Below, piece by piece: positions 10,657 to 25,981 of a DNA stretch of 64,000 nucleotides. How positions within the stretch are numbered: position 1 is the first letter of the stretch; the number at the start of each line of letters is the position of its first letter. Under the pieces are notes generated by a model. It saw nothing but the letters and a program-made list of their open reading frames with translations, did no database searches and was not told the DNA's origin. The stretch comes from Tillus elongatus (Eukaryota; Arthropoda; Insecta; Coleoptera; Cleridae), in the NCBI GenBank assembly GCA_964006375.1, contig OZ023269.1, positions 7,433,926-7,497,925 on the forward strand, read 5' to 3'. Position numbers and translations under genes: made by a program.

Positions 10657-11008
10657 GAACCTCGGTGGTTCAGGGCTAAGAACGTGTGCCTCTGAACCGA
10701 CGGGTACTGGGTTCGATCCCAGGGTTCATCTTTCACTTTTTCAGTACAAACTGTAACATTAACACCAACCGAGGTTCTGGCATTGTATTTTAACAAGTTG
10801 AATGTCTGCACGTTCCACCCTTCGGAGGGGGCGTAAAGCCGTCTGTCCTGTGTCCATGTGATGTTGGACAAGTTAAAGATCCCTACCCTCCTTACAGAAA
10901 GGCAGGGGTTCGGCAAAATTTCCAGGATAGTGAGGTGAAACTGCTCCCTGGCGTCGGTGTTTGGCCATAGTCGCGGAAATAGGCCGACGTTAAAGAAACA
11001 AAAACATA
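10657..11008 (+). mobile_element. tRNA-derived SINE, copy 1 (near full length)
   Basis: The head has an A-box-like cctcggtggttcagggctaa and a B-box ctgggttcgatcccag, about as spaced as in a tRNA, so it would be transcribed by RNA polymerase III. The body includes accgaggttctggcattgta, gggggcgtaaagccgtctgt and catagtcgcggaaatag, and ends gacgttaaagaaacaaaaac with a short A/CA-rich tail. Similar copies lie at 25469, 28151, 40853 and, inverted, 63038. The partner LINE is not in the window: its tail differs from that of the non-LTR family A-F. Confidence 0.8.
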
Positions 11009-11289
11009 CACAAGTATACGAAACATCTCCAATAAAGTACGTATTATGCACTACATAAATGATTATGATCATACATATCTACCAAAGGATCGCCATTTGT
11101 TGAATATTTTTCGTAAATATTTAGGAGTTTTTTTAAAATACCTATCTTATTTTTGAAGAAACATACTTATTAGATCATGGTCATTGTTTTTATAATAAAC
11201 TGACCATATACTTTTCCTGCAATTTCGTTTCGATTAGTAGCTTCTGAAAATTGTACTGTCTAGGAAACGTTCCTGATAATGTAAAAATT
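11009..11289. other. Spacer, no gene recognised
   Basis: AT-rich sequence between the SINE and the next family-X copy; no shared repeat seen. Confidence 0.4.
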
Positions 11290-11744
11290 TCGGGACGCAG
11301 CAAGTGCGTTATGGTAGTGAATGTTCATTAAATGCTTCAAATTTGAATAACTCAACTTTCTATAAACTTAGAAAGTTTAATTTTGGTATGTAGTAATTTC
11401 TTAGGGAAAAATATCCACCAAATTTCATTAAAATAACTTGGTAATTTTCGGATAAAAATTTTTTTCAAAAAAAAACCTAAATTTTAAATAACTCAATTTT
11501 ATATGAACTTAAGTTGAATTTTGGTACGTAGGAAGGTCTTTCACAAAGCAACATATATAGTAAATTTCATGAAAGCAGCTTTGTTATTTTCGGAGAAAAA
11601 ATTTTTTTTGAAAGAAAACTCAACATTTTTCCGGAAAAACTCGTCCGATTTTCCTAACTAACGAACTCATCCAATGCATTAATAAAAGAAAGGCACTTGC
11701 CGAGTTTCATTGAAATCGGTTAATTATTTTTTGAGTTATCAAAA

Positions 11745-11824
<80 letters not shown>

Positions 11825-11958
11825 ATATAAAAAATTAAACTGACCCCGGATATGGGTTCTAGGGGTCCTAGTTCGCTCTCATTTGAAAAAATTTTTGCAA
11901 AGTCTCACCATCAATACGTCTCTATTAGTGACTTTTTTAAAATAAAAAATTCACTAAA
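11290..11958 (+). mobile_element. Family X, short copy (L-C-TA-R), complete
   Basis: It begins gggacgcagcaagtgcgtta at 11293. A core with ctcgtccgattttcctaact and ttgagttatc is followed by (TA)n at 11747-11820. It closes with the R module (ctgaccccggatatgggttc ... ctattagtgac ... attcactaaaaa). No ORF other than the TA tract itself. The next copy follows immediately head to tail, which makes the element boundary near 11958 well defined. Confidence 0.85.
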
Positions 11959-11959
11959 A

Positions 11960-12535
<576 letters not shown>

Positions 12536-13389
12536 AAAATTTGCGATCTTCTCAATTGCGAATATTTTCTAAGAAAATTCCCCAAAAACTAGAAATGGAG
12601 TAGTATGAAGAGCAGTGGAAAAAATATAATGACAATAAGTCTTTAAATAAAATTGAATCGTGTCTGGGTTTTCCTAAGAGTTTGATAGCAGCTATGTAGA
12701 TTTTGACACCGTTTTTTATACACGCTGTATCTTTAACTCAATATAATAATTTGTAGCAAACATATTTTTTTCAGTTTTACCAGCATCGGTCAAAAGTCTA
12801 AAAGTCTGTACGTATCTACCTAAGTTAAGTATACAGAATTTTTTGTTTAAGATATATTAAACAAATTGTTATTAGCCAGAAAACTACGTTCCTTATCCTT
12901 TTTGACAATTCGTATTTTTGATTTATTCTAAAACTTGACGAACCTGGTAAAATACGGAACGTATTCTTATGCAGGTTGAACGTCATTGCTAATATTACTG
13001 GTTCAAGCATCCATGTAAAATTTAACATCGAATTCCAAGGATGTACTAACATAAATAAAACTATGTTTCAAGCGAATCTACTGGATGGAATTGAAATATA
13101 GTTCGTTGAAATTCGATAGAAATCCTGCTTGCCTTATACTGTACAGGAGAAGGAATTTCAATATGACGTCTTTGTTATAAAGGATGTTCCTCCTGGGTTA
13201 CGTAAACATGTATGAAAACTTCCCCACGTTTAAAAATATTTCACATATTTTATATTAAGAGATTATACGTAAATACGTAAATTTTCATATATATTTTTTT
13301 CGAATAAACGACCTAAAAAAACCAACCAGCCATTAATCTATATAGGGTGAATTTAACAACCTTTTTATTATCCATACTCTCCGCGTAAC
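12536..13389. other. No gene recognised
   Basis: AT-rich. The minus-strand frame at 12825-13052 has no recognisable motif. Confidence 0.4.
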
Positions 13390-13462
13390 TTGTACAGTGT
13401 GGAAAATACAAATGGAATAAATTCAGTATCTCAATTATTTTGCATATTTATAAAAAAATCTC
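13390..13462 (+). repeat. Repeat W, partial copy
   Basis: The stretch tacagtgtggaaaatacaaa ... cagtatctcaattattttgc resembles 58109-58190 and the reverse complement of about 27080-27145. It is cut by the start of the family-X copy at 13463. Confidence 0.6.
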
Positions 13463-16165
<2,703 letters not shown>

Positions 16166-16727
16166 AAATCTGATGAGACAAAGTTAAAACTTCAAAATTG
16201 ATAGTTATGGCAGGTGAGTCAAAAATAAGACACAAAATGGCTAACAAGCTCCTAGATATGTGCCTGAGTCGTTATTTTCCTTCAGTTCCTTCAAATATGA
16301 GCATAAAATCCATTGTAAATAAAAATTGTTTGGTGAAAATAGAAAAGACGGTAATACAATTAAGGTACTACTGGATATACCTGCCAGTCTTCCATATCGA
16401 GCATGGCCGAGTCGGTTAAGCCCGTTACATCACCGATAGTCGAGTCCTACATGACGAATTCTAATCCTAGTTAGTGACTTCACCTTTTATAATTTTTTTT
16501 TAGTCTCCTTTCACTTTCCCGTTATCTGATCAGATTGTTGTTATTCCGATAATTTTTTTAGCGTGTTTTTGTAAAAACATAATTTAATAAAGAAGAGATA
16601 ACAACTTTTAAAACTTAAGTCAATTAGAATAGCAAATCTGGTTGTTCTTTCTTGCCCTAACTTTTTGAAACTTTTTCATATTTAATACAGCCGTAGACTT
16701 TCCCGGGGCTTCACAAGTGCTTGTTTT
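16166..16727. other. Unassigned; includes a tRNA-like fragment
   Basis: At 16398-16455 the sequence gcatggccgagtcggttaag strongly resembles the D-arm of a Ser/Leu tRNA, followed 25 bases later by a poor B-box (gtcgagtcctac). This is probably a decayed tRNA pseudogene or SINE head. Nothing else was recognised. Confidence 0.35.
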
Positions 16728-16848
16728 AGTGAATCTTCTTAAAAAAATTCACTATTGAGACCCCGACTTTTGAATTTAGAAAAAAATTCTTAAAATGAGC
16801 GCGAACTAGGCCCCCTTGAACCCCCCATAAGCAGGGTCAGTTTTAGTG

Positions 16849-16940
<92 letters not shown>

Positions 16941-17089
16941 TTTGTGATATTGCACTACACTGTAATCACTTTTAAATATACAGTCTATTTGCTTGCTGTA
17001 TTCTTTGTGATTCGATGAACCGGGGCGGTTCGAAACTGCAGTCCACGTAAACCAATAAATAATCACAAAGAGTACAGCAAGCAAATAGA

Positions 17090-17168
<79 letters not shown>

Positions 17169-17996
17169 ATATGTATTACATCGATAACTTAAAAGAGAAT
17201 AGACCCATTGTGATCAAATTTGTTGAGTACCTTTCTTTTGTAAGTGGCTTGGATAAGTTCCTTAGCCATGAAAACTGGCCGAGGTTTTCCCGGAAAATTT
17301 TGTGTTTTCTTTCGGCAAAACTTTATATCTCCGGATTTAACAAAGCAAGGCCAAGCAGATTTGGTACGCTTGTTTGTATTATAAAGGATGACCCATTTAC
17401 AAAATTACAAATTTAGGTCTGTAAGTCTCCAGACGAAAAAGGTATAGACATCTAAAGAAAAAAAAACTTGGGGTTTGCCTCAAAACGCAAAACACGCGAT
17501 TTGAAAGGTCAAAATTGGCAACATTTAAGCAATGAGCCTAAAGAAATACGGATTATGTAAAGAATATTCTGAAAACCCTTACGGTTTAGCTTCGACCATC
17601 ATTGCCCTTCAGTTTACTAAAATACTTCCAGAAAATTAATTTCAAGTAGACCCTTTCTCTGATGCATGTTTGTAATAAAATCATGGCGCAGTCAGTGCGT
17701 TTTGGTAGCGAACTTTTATTAAATGCTTCAAAATTCAATAACTCAATTTGCTATTAACCTAAGGTTCGTCGGCTAGGAAACGAGTTTTCTTGGAAATATT
17801 TTAAGCTTGTTTTCGGAAAATTTTTGTACATTTTCAAACAATAAGTTATTTTGATAAAATATGGTACATTTTTTCTACTATATAGGTTATACCGGTGACA
17901 AAATTGATGCCTACTTGCATTAAAGAGACATATTTGTTAATAAAAACATTTTCATGAAAATTACCTTCCATAACGCACTTGCTGCGTCCAGACTTG
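16728..17996 (-). mobile_element. Family X, long copy on minus strand with a fold-back insert in its TA tract
   Basis: It starts with the R hairpin in reverse (ttttagtgaatcttc ... attcactattgag). (TA)n at 16850-16939 is followed by a 150-bp foreign block, (TA)n again at 17090-17164, and the core in reverse (caaagcaaggccaagcagat, aaacgcaaaacacgcgattt). It ends with an I module at 17686-17996 (tggcgcagtcagtgcgtttt to aacgcacttgctgcgtccag). A deletion removed core sequence just before the I module, near 17665. Confidence 0.8.
16940..17090. repeat. Small fold-back sequence inside a TA tract
   Basis: Two arms of about 33 bp (16976-17011 and 17059-17091) are inverted copies: agtctatttgcttgctgtat on one side, atacagcaagcaaat-like on the other. 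They enclose about 47 bases containing gaaccggggcggttcgaa. It may be a small hairpin-type MITE that targeted TA. Confidence 0.7.
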
Positions 17997-19065
17997 TTTA
18001 GAAAACATTTGGCTCTTATTAACATTAGTGTTTCACTCATAAAGCATAGCCATAAAAGCCAGGATTATAGGTTTGTGGGACTCACCAGACACAATTAATA
18101 GTAACTATATATCATTCTGGTTCGGCGGGCTAAAAAAGCGAAACAAATACAAGAAAGTTTTCATCCATGAAGCATTGTTTCGCAGCAGAGCCTCTATTTT
18201 ATCTTAAAAATTATGACAACTAAAGGAACAGTTCTCTCTGGCAGCTTAAGATTTACAGAGATTGAAATTTAGTCATGAAATTTAGGAGATGTATTTTCTT
18301 TTTGTTTGATGTCCTGCAAAGCAGTTGTGTTTTCAGCATTTTATCTGGCTTCAGTGATGTCAATTGATATGCCATTTTCAGCAATTCGGAAATTGATCGG
18401 GAGAAACTGGAGTCAGGGCAAATGCCTTTAGTAGAAAGAAACATATCTTATTTACGACGTCAGTCTACACAATATGACAGCAACTTCTTTGACAGAAAAA
18501 ACAATGCAACAAAATGTTTTATGTGAAACTGTATGAATACGGGCGACGGTTGTGCTCGCTGAGACTGAGTCCGTATATTTCAGAATTTTTTCTCCTCTGT
18601 TCTGTTCTGAAATCCTATAGATCTGCGGGGTCTCATAAATTACATATTCTCCTAAGCGTGACCAAACCAGCTGATCGGCTATATTCTTTTATTATTTTTC
18701 ATTCCGCATTTTAGTAGTTGTATGATCCTATAGGCTCCACTAGTTATATGCATATTCTGATGGCGGAAACAACAATAATCCAGATTTATTTTCGGTAATA
18801 GCGGTAGACACTTTTTATCAGGTGTTACAGAAATAATTTAGAGCCATGTTTTTGCCTAAGGGTAGATAGAAGAGCCCCCAGAAACACGGGTCTCATGTTT
18901 GTGTACGATAAAACCACCGATTATAAAAAGTCTCCTACAGAGAATAAAAATTACTTATCAACATTTGTAGAACTTTTAAATTTTAAAATAATAATACCCC
19001 AATTGATACTTTTGTCAGCTATCGCAGTTTTAAAAAGTCTAAACTTTTGTTAAATGCATCACAGA
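17997..19065. other. No gene recognised
   Basis: Short frames at 18253-18444 (-) and 18514-18714 (+) show no motif. No repeat shared with the rest of the window was seen. Confidence 0.4.
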
Positions 19066-19204
19066 TTGGATAATTATATTAACGAATTTTCGTCAAAAAA
19101 TTCACTAATAAGAAAATCACGACTTTTGAATATTGAAAAAATTTCTTCACGAACGCCAACTAGGCTCCCTAAAACACATCTTCAGGTCAGTTTTAATTTT
19201 AACC

Positions 19205-19287
<83 letters not shown>
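19066..19287 (-). repeat. Family X, R end plus TA tract
   Basis: Reverse R module (aaaattcactaataagaaaa ... cttcaggtcagttttaattt) joined to (TA)n at 19208-19287. The core is absent; non-LTR copy B follows directly, suggesting it inserted in the TA tract or replaced the rest of the element. Confidence 0.8.
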
Positions 19288-19290
<3 letters not shown>

Positions 19291-19299
19291 CTTACTTTC

Positions 19300-20850
19300 C
19301 TCGGATCCAAACACACAGCTCAAATCCGTTAAATCTTCTCTTTCTTACTATAAAACATGAATGCTATAAGACATCAGTCACCGCCCCTCTTGGTCACTCA
19401 GACTGCGGCATGGTGACTGCTTCCTGCGCAATGCAACCCGAGGTCACACAGTCATCACACTCACGTATCGCTTGGCAGCACAACTCCGCGAACTGGGACG
19501 AAATGCGGGATTACTTTTCCTCATTCCCATGGTCGTCTGTCTGCTTCTCTCATCCTGACCCCTCTGATATCTCACAAAACGTCACCGAAATTATCCAAGC
19601 TGGCATGGCATTATTTATTTCACGTACACAGAAAACATTTTCAGCCACTCAAAAGCCTTGGTTCTCTAAATCCTGTAACAAGGCTAGATTTGAAAAGGTC
19701 AAAGCTCACAAATGGCTTCTACAAAATCCCAGCCAAGAAAACCGTCAAGCATTTAACGACGCTAGAAACCGCTATGTCCGTATTCTTTCTGAGGCAAAAA
19801 AACCGTTTAATAATCGCATCAAAAACAAAGTCCTCTCAAGCTCCAAAAACGACAAACCCTTATGGACTCTTGCTAAATCTATTGGGAATAATTTCTGCAA
19901 GAGCACGTTCCCACCTCTTGTTTCAGGGGATGAAATTGTTTCTACCGCCCTGGGCAAGGCTGAACTTTTTGCCTCATTGTTCGCCGGGAATTCTACTCTC
20001 AACCCACCTCCAAATATTCAACCACTTCTCTCTTCTCTTAATACCAGGAAAGCCTCTGGCCTTGACGAGATCCCAGCATATGTTCTCAAAAAATGCGCAC
20101 CAGAACTTGCTCCTGTCCTGACTTGTCTGTTTCAGACGTCTTACAATAGAGGCATATTCGCTAGTAACTGGAAAAGTGCTCGAGTACAACCCGTCCCCAA
20201 GAAAGGATCCAAAGCGCTTCCTAGCAACTAGAGGCTTGTTTCTCTCCTTCCAGTCGTCTCTAAAGTGATGGAAAAGTATATAAACATTGAATTACTAAAA
20301 TTTCTTGACAAACAATTTAATCCACGACAGGCAGTATGGATTCTGTCAGCGCAGATCAACTGCCGACCATCTTTCCTCTGTCACCCATTCTTGGAGCAAG
20401 TCTATGGAACTACACGGTGAATACCAGATTGTCGCTCTAGACATATCCAATGCATTCGATCAGGTCTGGCACGCAGCGCTGCTTAATAAACTACCGGACT
20501 ATGGCCTACCACCAAAACTCTGTACCTGGACAGCAAATTTCTTCCCCAACCGGAGCATTTATGTTGTTGTGGATGGCTATTCCTCTAAACTGTATCTAAT
20601 TAATGCAGGAGTTCCTCAAGGTTCAGCTTTAGCCCCTATTTTGTTTCTTCTCCACATCAATGACCTCCTCTCTAGCACATCCAACCCAGTTCACAGTTAC
20701 GCGGATGACAGCACCCTCCACTCAAATATACAATATTCTAAGCCTGTCTCTTTAGCCCAATCAGATGAGGATCGCAGACTCATGGAGGGTTATGTCTCCG
20801 TGGATCTCCAAAAAATATTTGACTGGGGAAGTAGAAATCTTGTACAATCT
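19300..20850 (+). pseudogene. Non-LTR retrotransposon copy B (endonuclease end, linker, RT; 3' truncated)
   Basis: This copy reaches furthest upstream. The end of an APE endonuclease is seen as APLGHSDCGMV near 19380-19415, where SDH is expected, so the catalytic His appears changed to Cys. The linker and RT follow (RKASGLDEIPAYVLKK, ALDISNAFDQVWHAALL, GVPQGSALAPILF, HSYADDST). Twenty-four codons present in copies A and D between NIQP and LLSSLN are deleted in frame. A TAG at 20229 and a frameshift near 20310 break the RT. The match stops at about 20850, so the C-terminal domain and 3' UTR are missing. Confidence 0.88.
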
Positions 20851-20929
20851 TGTAAATGTTGACAAGGTGATCTAGTTCAAATAAATATTTTTACTTGCTA
20901 ACAATCAATTAAGTCATGACTTAATTGTT

Positions 20930-21118
20930 AATTGAAGAAAAATTTGTATCTCTAAAAATAACAAAGTTATTTTGATGAAATTCAGTAGATGTCTTGCGCT
21001 GATAGAGACTTTACTATACACCAAAATTGAAGTTGCTGCTCTGATGGCAAAGTGAGTAATTAAATTTGTAAGGATGTAATGAAAATTCGCTACTATAACG
21101 CACTTGCTGTGTCTCAAA
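20930..21118. repeat. Family X, I-module end
   Basis: It contains the block taacaaagttattttgatga and ends attcgctactataacgcact followed by tgctgtgtctc, the inverted L end with a few changes. The other end of the module is not seen. Confidence 0.65.
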
Positions 21119-21763
21119 TTTATTTTTGTAACTTAACCGAAGGTGTATTTCTTCTAGTTCCAAAGGTCTCCATAGTGTGCGGGTTTAAGTGGGCCACATT
21201 GTATTTAGTTGAAGGAAGGTAAAAATATGTACCTGCTTTATTCTCAATTAAGTTAACGGAAATAATTTCCGGTGTCTTCTTTATAACAACTTCGAGTCAC
21301 AAACACTTTGTAAGTGATTACATTTAACACTTAATTTAAGTCTTTATTATATTATGTCAGCAAGATGGAAGGTGACGTGTGATTGATCTGTAAAATTAAT
21401 TAATTATGTTAATTAATATTAATGAATACCTATATAGATATAATTAAATTATATTAGCTTCTCAAAGTAAGGTATGATTTTAATTGATTTTCCTGTACTT
21501 TGAACCCTGCTGAACGCTCACTTGTTCTCAGACCCATGCATCAATTTAAGTAAAGTGATAAAAGATGAATGATGATGAACGGCAAATCGATTATAATTTC
21601 TTTTCAATTTTTTTTATAGAAAATAAATTTATCACCATAAAGTTTAGATAATATTATGCATTGAAAGATTGGACCGTAATAAAATGTTATATGTGTTTTA
21701 GGTTAGTGTCAAAAATAGGAATTTCAGACAAGTTAGCGGATCGTGGCAGAATTACAAAACTCT
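21119..21763. other. No gene recognised
   Basis: AT-rich, with ATTAATTA-type runs near 21390-21450. No coding frame or shared repeat was seen. Confidence 0.4.
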
Positions 21764-22206
21764 GGGCGCAGCAAGTGCGTTATGGAAGTGAATTTTCATA
21801 AATTAAAATGTTTTTAATTAGAAATATATCGCTCTCATGCGAGCAGGCATCAATTTGGTTACCGGTATAACCTATATAGTAGAAACAATGTACCATATTT
21901 TATCAAAATAATTATTTGAAAATGTACAAAAATTTTCCGAAAATAAACTTTAGATGTTTCTGAGAAAACTGGTCTCCTAGCCAATGAACCTTAGGTTAAT
22001 AGCAAATTGAGTTATTGAAATTTGAAACATTTAATGAAAATTCGCAACCAAAACGCCCTTGCTGCGTTCATACAAAAATTTTCCGAAAATAAAGTTAAAT
22101 GTTGGTTTCCTAACCAACAAAACTTACGTTAATAGCAAATTGAGTTATTGAAATTTGGAGGATTTAATGAAAATTTGCTACCAAAACGCACTTACTGCGT
22201 CCAGAT
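21764..22206 (+). repeat. Family X, I module (MITE-like) plus a partial second copy
   Basis: A full I module runs from gggcgcagcaagtgcgttat (21766) to aacgcccttgctgcgttcat (22070), about 305 bp with inverted ends. It is followed by a partial tandem copy, 22072-22206, of its right half, ending aacgcacttactgcgtccag. The two right halves differ at several positions, so the duplication is not very recent. Confidence 0.8.
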
Positions 22207-22865
22207 TTTTTCTTACAAACATGCATCATATTTTAATAAAATGCAGTAACGAATTTGTTCTACGAAAATTAGCTAAAAATTATAGACCGTTAAACCATAA
22301 ATTTCATTAAGCCTACAGCGAAAGCATCAACTTAACTAAACCGACAGCCAAAGCATCAGAGAAAGGGTTTATTTCAAATGAATTTTCTGTAAATATTTTA
22401 GTAAAATGAAGGGCATAACGATTGAATCTGAAACTTAATGGTTCGCAGAACACCCTTCTTCTAACATTTTATTTTTACAATCCGTATTTGTTTCACGTTC
22501 TTTGCCTAAACATTGCCAATTTTGACATTTTAAATTGCGAGTTTGACGTTTTGAGGATAACTCCAAAATTTGTTGCTTTATCTGCCCGTAACTTTTTTGT
22601 CCTTAAACTTAGAGATCTAAATTTTGGTACATGGTTCACCCATAATAATACAAATACGCGTACCATACGTTGCCATCACGGTGTTACTTACGGAAATATG
22701 AATTATTTTAAAATGAAAACACAAAATTTTCCGGGAAAACCTGGTCCAATTTTCCTGGCTAACGAACTTATCCAAGCCGCTTTCAAAAGGAAGGTACTCA
22801 CTAAATTTGATCAAGATCGGTATATTATTTTTTAAGTTATCGGTACGATATATATATATATATAT

Positions 22866-22963
<98 letters not shown>

Positions 22964-23470
22964 GTTAGCTAGGAAAATCGGACCAGGTTTTCCCGAAAAA
23001 TTTTGTGTTTTCTTTCTAAAAAAATTCATATCTTCGTAAATAACAAAGTAAGGGCAGCCAAATTTGATATTCGTGTTTATATTATAAAGACTGAACTCTT
23101 CACTCTACATCCAGGACAACATACGACATTTGCGGAATATAACAAGTCAGCAAATGAGGATTAAGGATCATTAAATAGTGTTACGTTCTGTTAATAGATG
23201 TAGGGAAAAATTTAGGTCTCTAGCTTTAAAGACAACGAAGTTATGGGCAGTTAAACAAACAAATTTTGGAGTTTTCCTCAAAACGTCAAACTCGCAATTT
23301 TAAACGTCAAAATTGGCAATGTTTAGGCAAAGAATGTGAAACAAATACCGATTTTGAAAAGAAAATGTTGCAAGAAGAGTGTTTTGCAAACCCTTAAGTT
23401 TCAGATTCAACCGTCATTGCCCTTCATCTCCCCATTAGTGATTTTTTTAAAGAAAATTCACTAAAAAAGA
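22207..23470. repeat. Family X core in inverted repeat around a 114-bp TA tract
   Basis: The core runs forward from 22207 to 22847 and in reverse from 22962 to about 23425, meeting at (TA)n 22848-22961, which has one interrupting G at 22867. Paired landmarks are tttccgggaaaacctggtcc against its complement at about 22980, and gacgttttgaggataactcc against ttttcctcaaaacgtcaaac near 23273. The right side ends in the R hairpin (attagtgattttttt ... attcactaaaaa) at 23430-23470. The whole is a palindrome of about 1 kb. Confidence 0.8.
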
Positions 23471-24010
23471 AAATTTGAATCACCAACGAATTATGGGCCA
23501 TCCTGTAATTGTAGAAATATTTTTTTAAGATGTAGCTCAAGACACCCTATAATTAATGTATACAATTTTTTTCATATCTTGTGTAATAACAGATATATTG
23601 AGCTTTAATTTTTTTTAACGAAAATTCGACAAAAATGATATACCATTAACCGATAAACTCTATAGCCAACACTTCTGTCAAAGCATCAGAGAAAGGGTCT
23701 ATTTGAAATGAATTTTCTGGGAATATTTAGTAAAATGAAGGACAATGACGACTGAAACTAAGACTTCAGGCTTTGTAAAACATTATTCTTGAGACATTTT
23801 CCTTCCATAGCTCATATTAGTTTCAGGTTCATTGCCTAAATATTACCAATTTTGACGTTTAAGGTCTCTGAAATAAGTGTTGTGGTGATTTCAGTTGCTC
23901 CAAGTGTACTTATTATTGTATCACCAAAGACTTATGAGTCACCTGTGGTTGCGAAAATATTTTTATAAGATGCAGCTTAAGACACCCTATAATTGATTCA
24001 TATATGTATA
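23471..24010 (+). repeat. Family X core fragment with an embedded Penelope-family tail
   Basis: The first part of the core is present (caccaacgaattatgggcca, aactctatagcc, gacgtttaaggt). At 23871-23915 it switches to ctctgaaataagtgttgtgg ... ctccaagtgtacttatt, the tail of the Penelope-like pseudo-LTR. Core-like sequence resumes at 23917 (tatcaccaaagacttatgag). Confidence 0.7.
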
Positions 24011-24133
24011 ATTTTGCTTAAAGATAAAATTTGAAATGCACCTAGATAGTCTTATAGCAAAAACAAATTAAGTAATTATTTTAATTTCATTAGTTGTATC
24101 AGGTATATCTATTAATACATGTTTCAAGTCAAG

Positions 24134-24137
<4 letters not shown>

Positions 24138-24212
<75 letters not shown>
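24138..24212. repeat. Isolated (TA)n tract
   Basis: About 75 bp of perfect TA without the usual family-X flanks, which have either decayed or never existed. Confidence 0.95.
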
Positions 24213-24215
<3 letters not shown>

Positions 24216-25468
24216 CTTCTGCAACGCTTAAATGTAGCGTCGTTATAAGAAACATAAATTATTGAAAATATTAAATATTTGACGTTAGAATTTACTTACG
24301 GTATATTGGGAATATTTTGCAAAGTATTGCTGAAAAACTTTTTGATCCGCTTAATCTTTCTAAAACTTTAAGTTTTGTAGCGGTGATTTTACTGCGACAG
24401 AAATCCAGAAAACTCTCATAATTCCCTGGTTACGGCTATGCTACAATATTGATTTTTACTCACTTTAAAAAGTTAATTCACTGCACTTGAGGGTGAGTAA
24501 TGTTGTTTTTTTGTGAAAGATACTGAAGTATTATGGATGACCGAGTGAGGACCAAGAATTTCTTTGATAAAAATCAATAAACGGAAATTCAGCTTCAACT
24601 GGAGTAAATAGGCACTCGCTCCTTGTAATCTGACATATAAGGCATACTCTTAGCGATTTCTATGGAAAGCAGTAATGGATAGTGGACAGAAAAATAACAG
24701 ATGAACGTTCGAAAGGGTGTAAGTGGCAACGATTATCTCCCAGCATTTATGAAGCACCAGGTGCGTAGCTTTAGCCCAATTGTGGGATTATATGTATGTA
24801 GCACACAAGGCTATGAGCCAAGACAGTTATTTAGGGTAGTTGACTTCAAAGCACAACTTGCCATCCACAGAGCTACAAAGCTCTCCAATGTGCATCACAT
24901 TTGGAAACTAGAGTCTAGAATCCAAAGGATTCTATTATTCACGATAGGGTTCGCTTCACCATATCAGGAAGATAAAATATTTGTTAGCTCATCCATAAAC
25001 TAATTTAGTGCTCAACTTTACCTGTGCTCAAGACTGAACTATAATACCGCATACCTCTTTGAAACGCTAGAAGAAAAGTTGACTTCAATTTTAAGTTTAT
25101 AGACAAACCGATAGAATAGTTAGATATAAAATAAACATGGAAATTGTTTATGTTTACTTTCATAAGGAGGTTACTTTAACACCATTAATGTAATTAATTT
25201 TTCTAAAACAATAAATTAAATCATGAAAGTTCCTTAAATCCTAAGAATAATGATACTACCAGTTTCTGGAAAATTAAAAAGTTCCAACGTTTAGGGCCCG
25301 GCAACTTGAAGAAGGTCCCAACTGAGCTTAATCCCTTTAGTATCTGAGATACCTGGGATGAGAGAATGTTCCCTTTCAAAGGAGTGTAAAAGTCCTTCCG
25401 GATATACTGAATAGCGATGTGAAGACCTTTATCTGGCTTAACAAATGCTTGTTTCGTTTTCTGCCATA
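24213..25468. other. No gene recognised
   Basis: A 100-codon frame at 24701-25003 carries no motif I know. About 25320-25380 (cccaactgagcttaatcc, tatctgagatacctgggatg) resembles the reverse complement of about 30390-30460 inside a retrotransposon remnant, so part of this stretch may be retrotransposon debris. Confidence 0.4.
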
Positions 25469-25755
25469 GAACCTCGGTGGTTCAGGGGAAAGAACGTGTG
25501 CCTCTGAACCGAAGGGTACTGGGTTCGATTTCAGGGTACTCCTTTCACTTTTCAGTACAAACTGTAACATTAACATCAACCGAGGTTCTGGCATTGTATT
25601 TGAGCAAGTTGAATGGCTGCACGTTCCACCCTTCGGAGGGGGCGTAAAGCCGACGGTCCCGTGTCCATGCGATGTTGGGCACGTTAAAGATCCCTACCCT
25701 ACCCATAGAAAGGCAGGGATTCGGCAAAATTTACAGGATAGTAAGGTAAAACTGT
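25469..25755 (+). mobile_element. tRNA-derived SINE, copy 2 (3' truncated)
   Basis: It has the same head (cctcggtggttcaggggaaa, ctgggttcgatttcag) and body (cttcggagggggcgtaaagc, gatgttgggcacgttaaaga). It stops at taaggtaaaactgtt, before the last ~60 bp found in copies 1 and 3. Confidence 0.85.
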
Positions 25756-25981
25756 TGGCAATTAGTAAAATTTAAAAGCAATTTTGCGAGCTTGGACATG
25801 CAAGACAGATACAAAAAACCCTCTAATGCATTGAGTAATGATACCAAGTTGGATGTTATGCTTAAGTTTAAAAAACACCCACATACTTCGAGTCTACAAG
25901 GAGCCATACATTTAGTATTAGCCATTCATCGATTATTCAAATAATTAAAAAAACAAAATGCATCCTTATAAATAGATACAA
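25756..25981. other. Short unassigned segment
   Basis: The minus frame at 25731-25925 has no recognised motif. Confidence 0.4.

Noticed and set aside
16398..16455. Functional tRNA gene
   Set aside because: Only the D-arm part matches well. The B-box is poor and the acceptor ends do not pair, so it is reported only as a decayed tRNA-like fragment.
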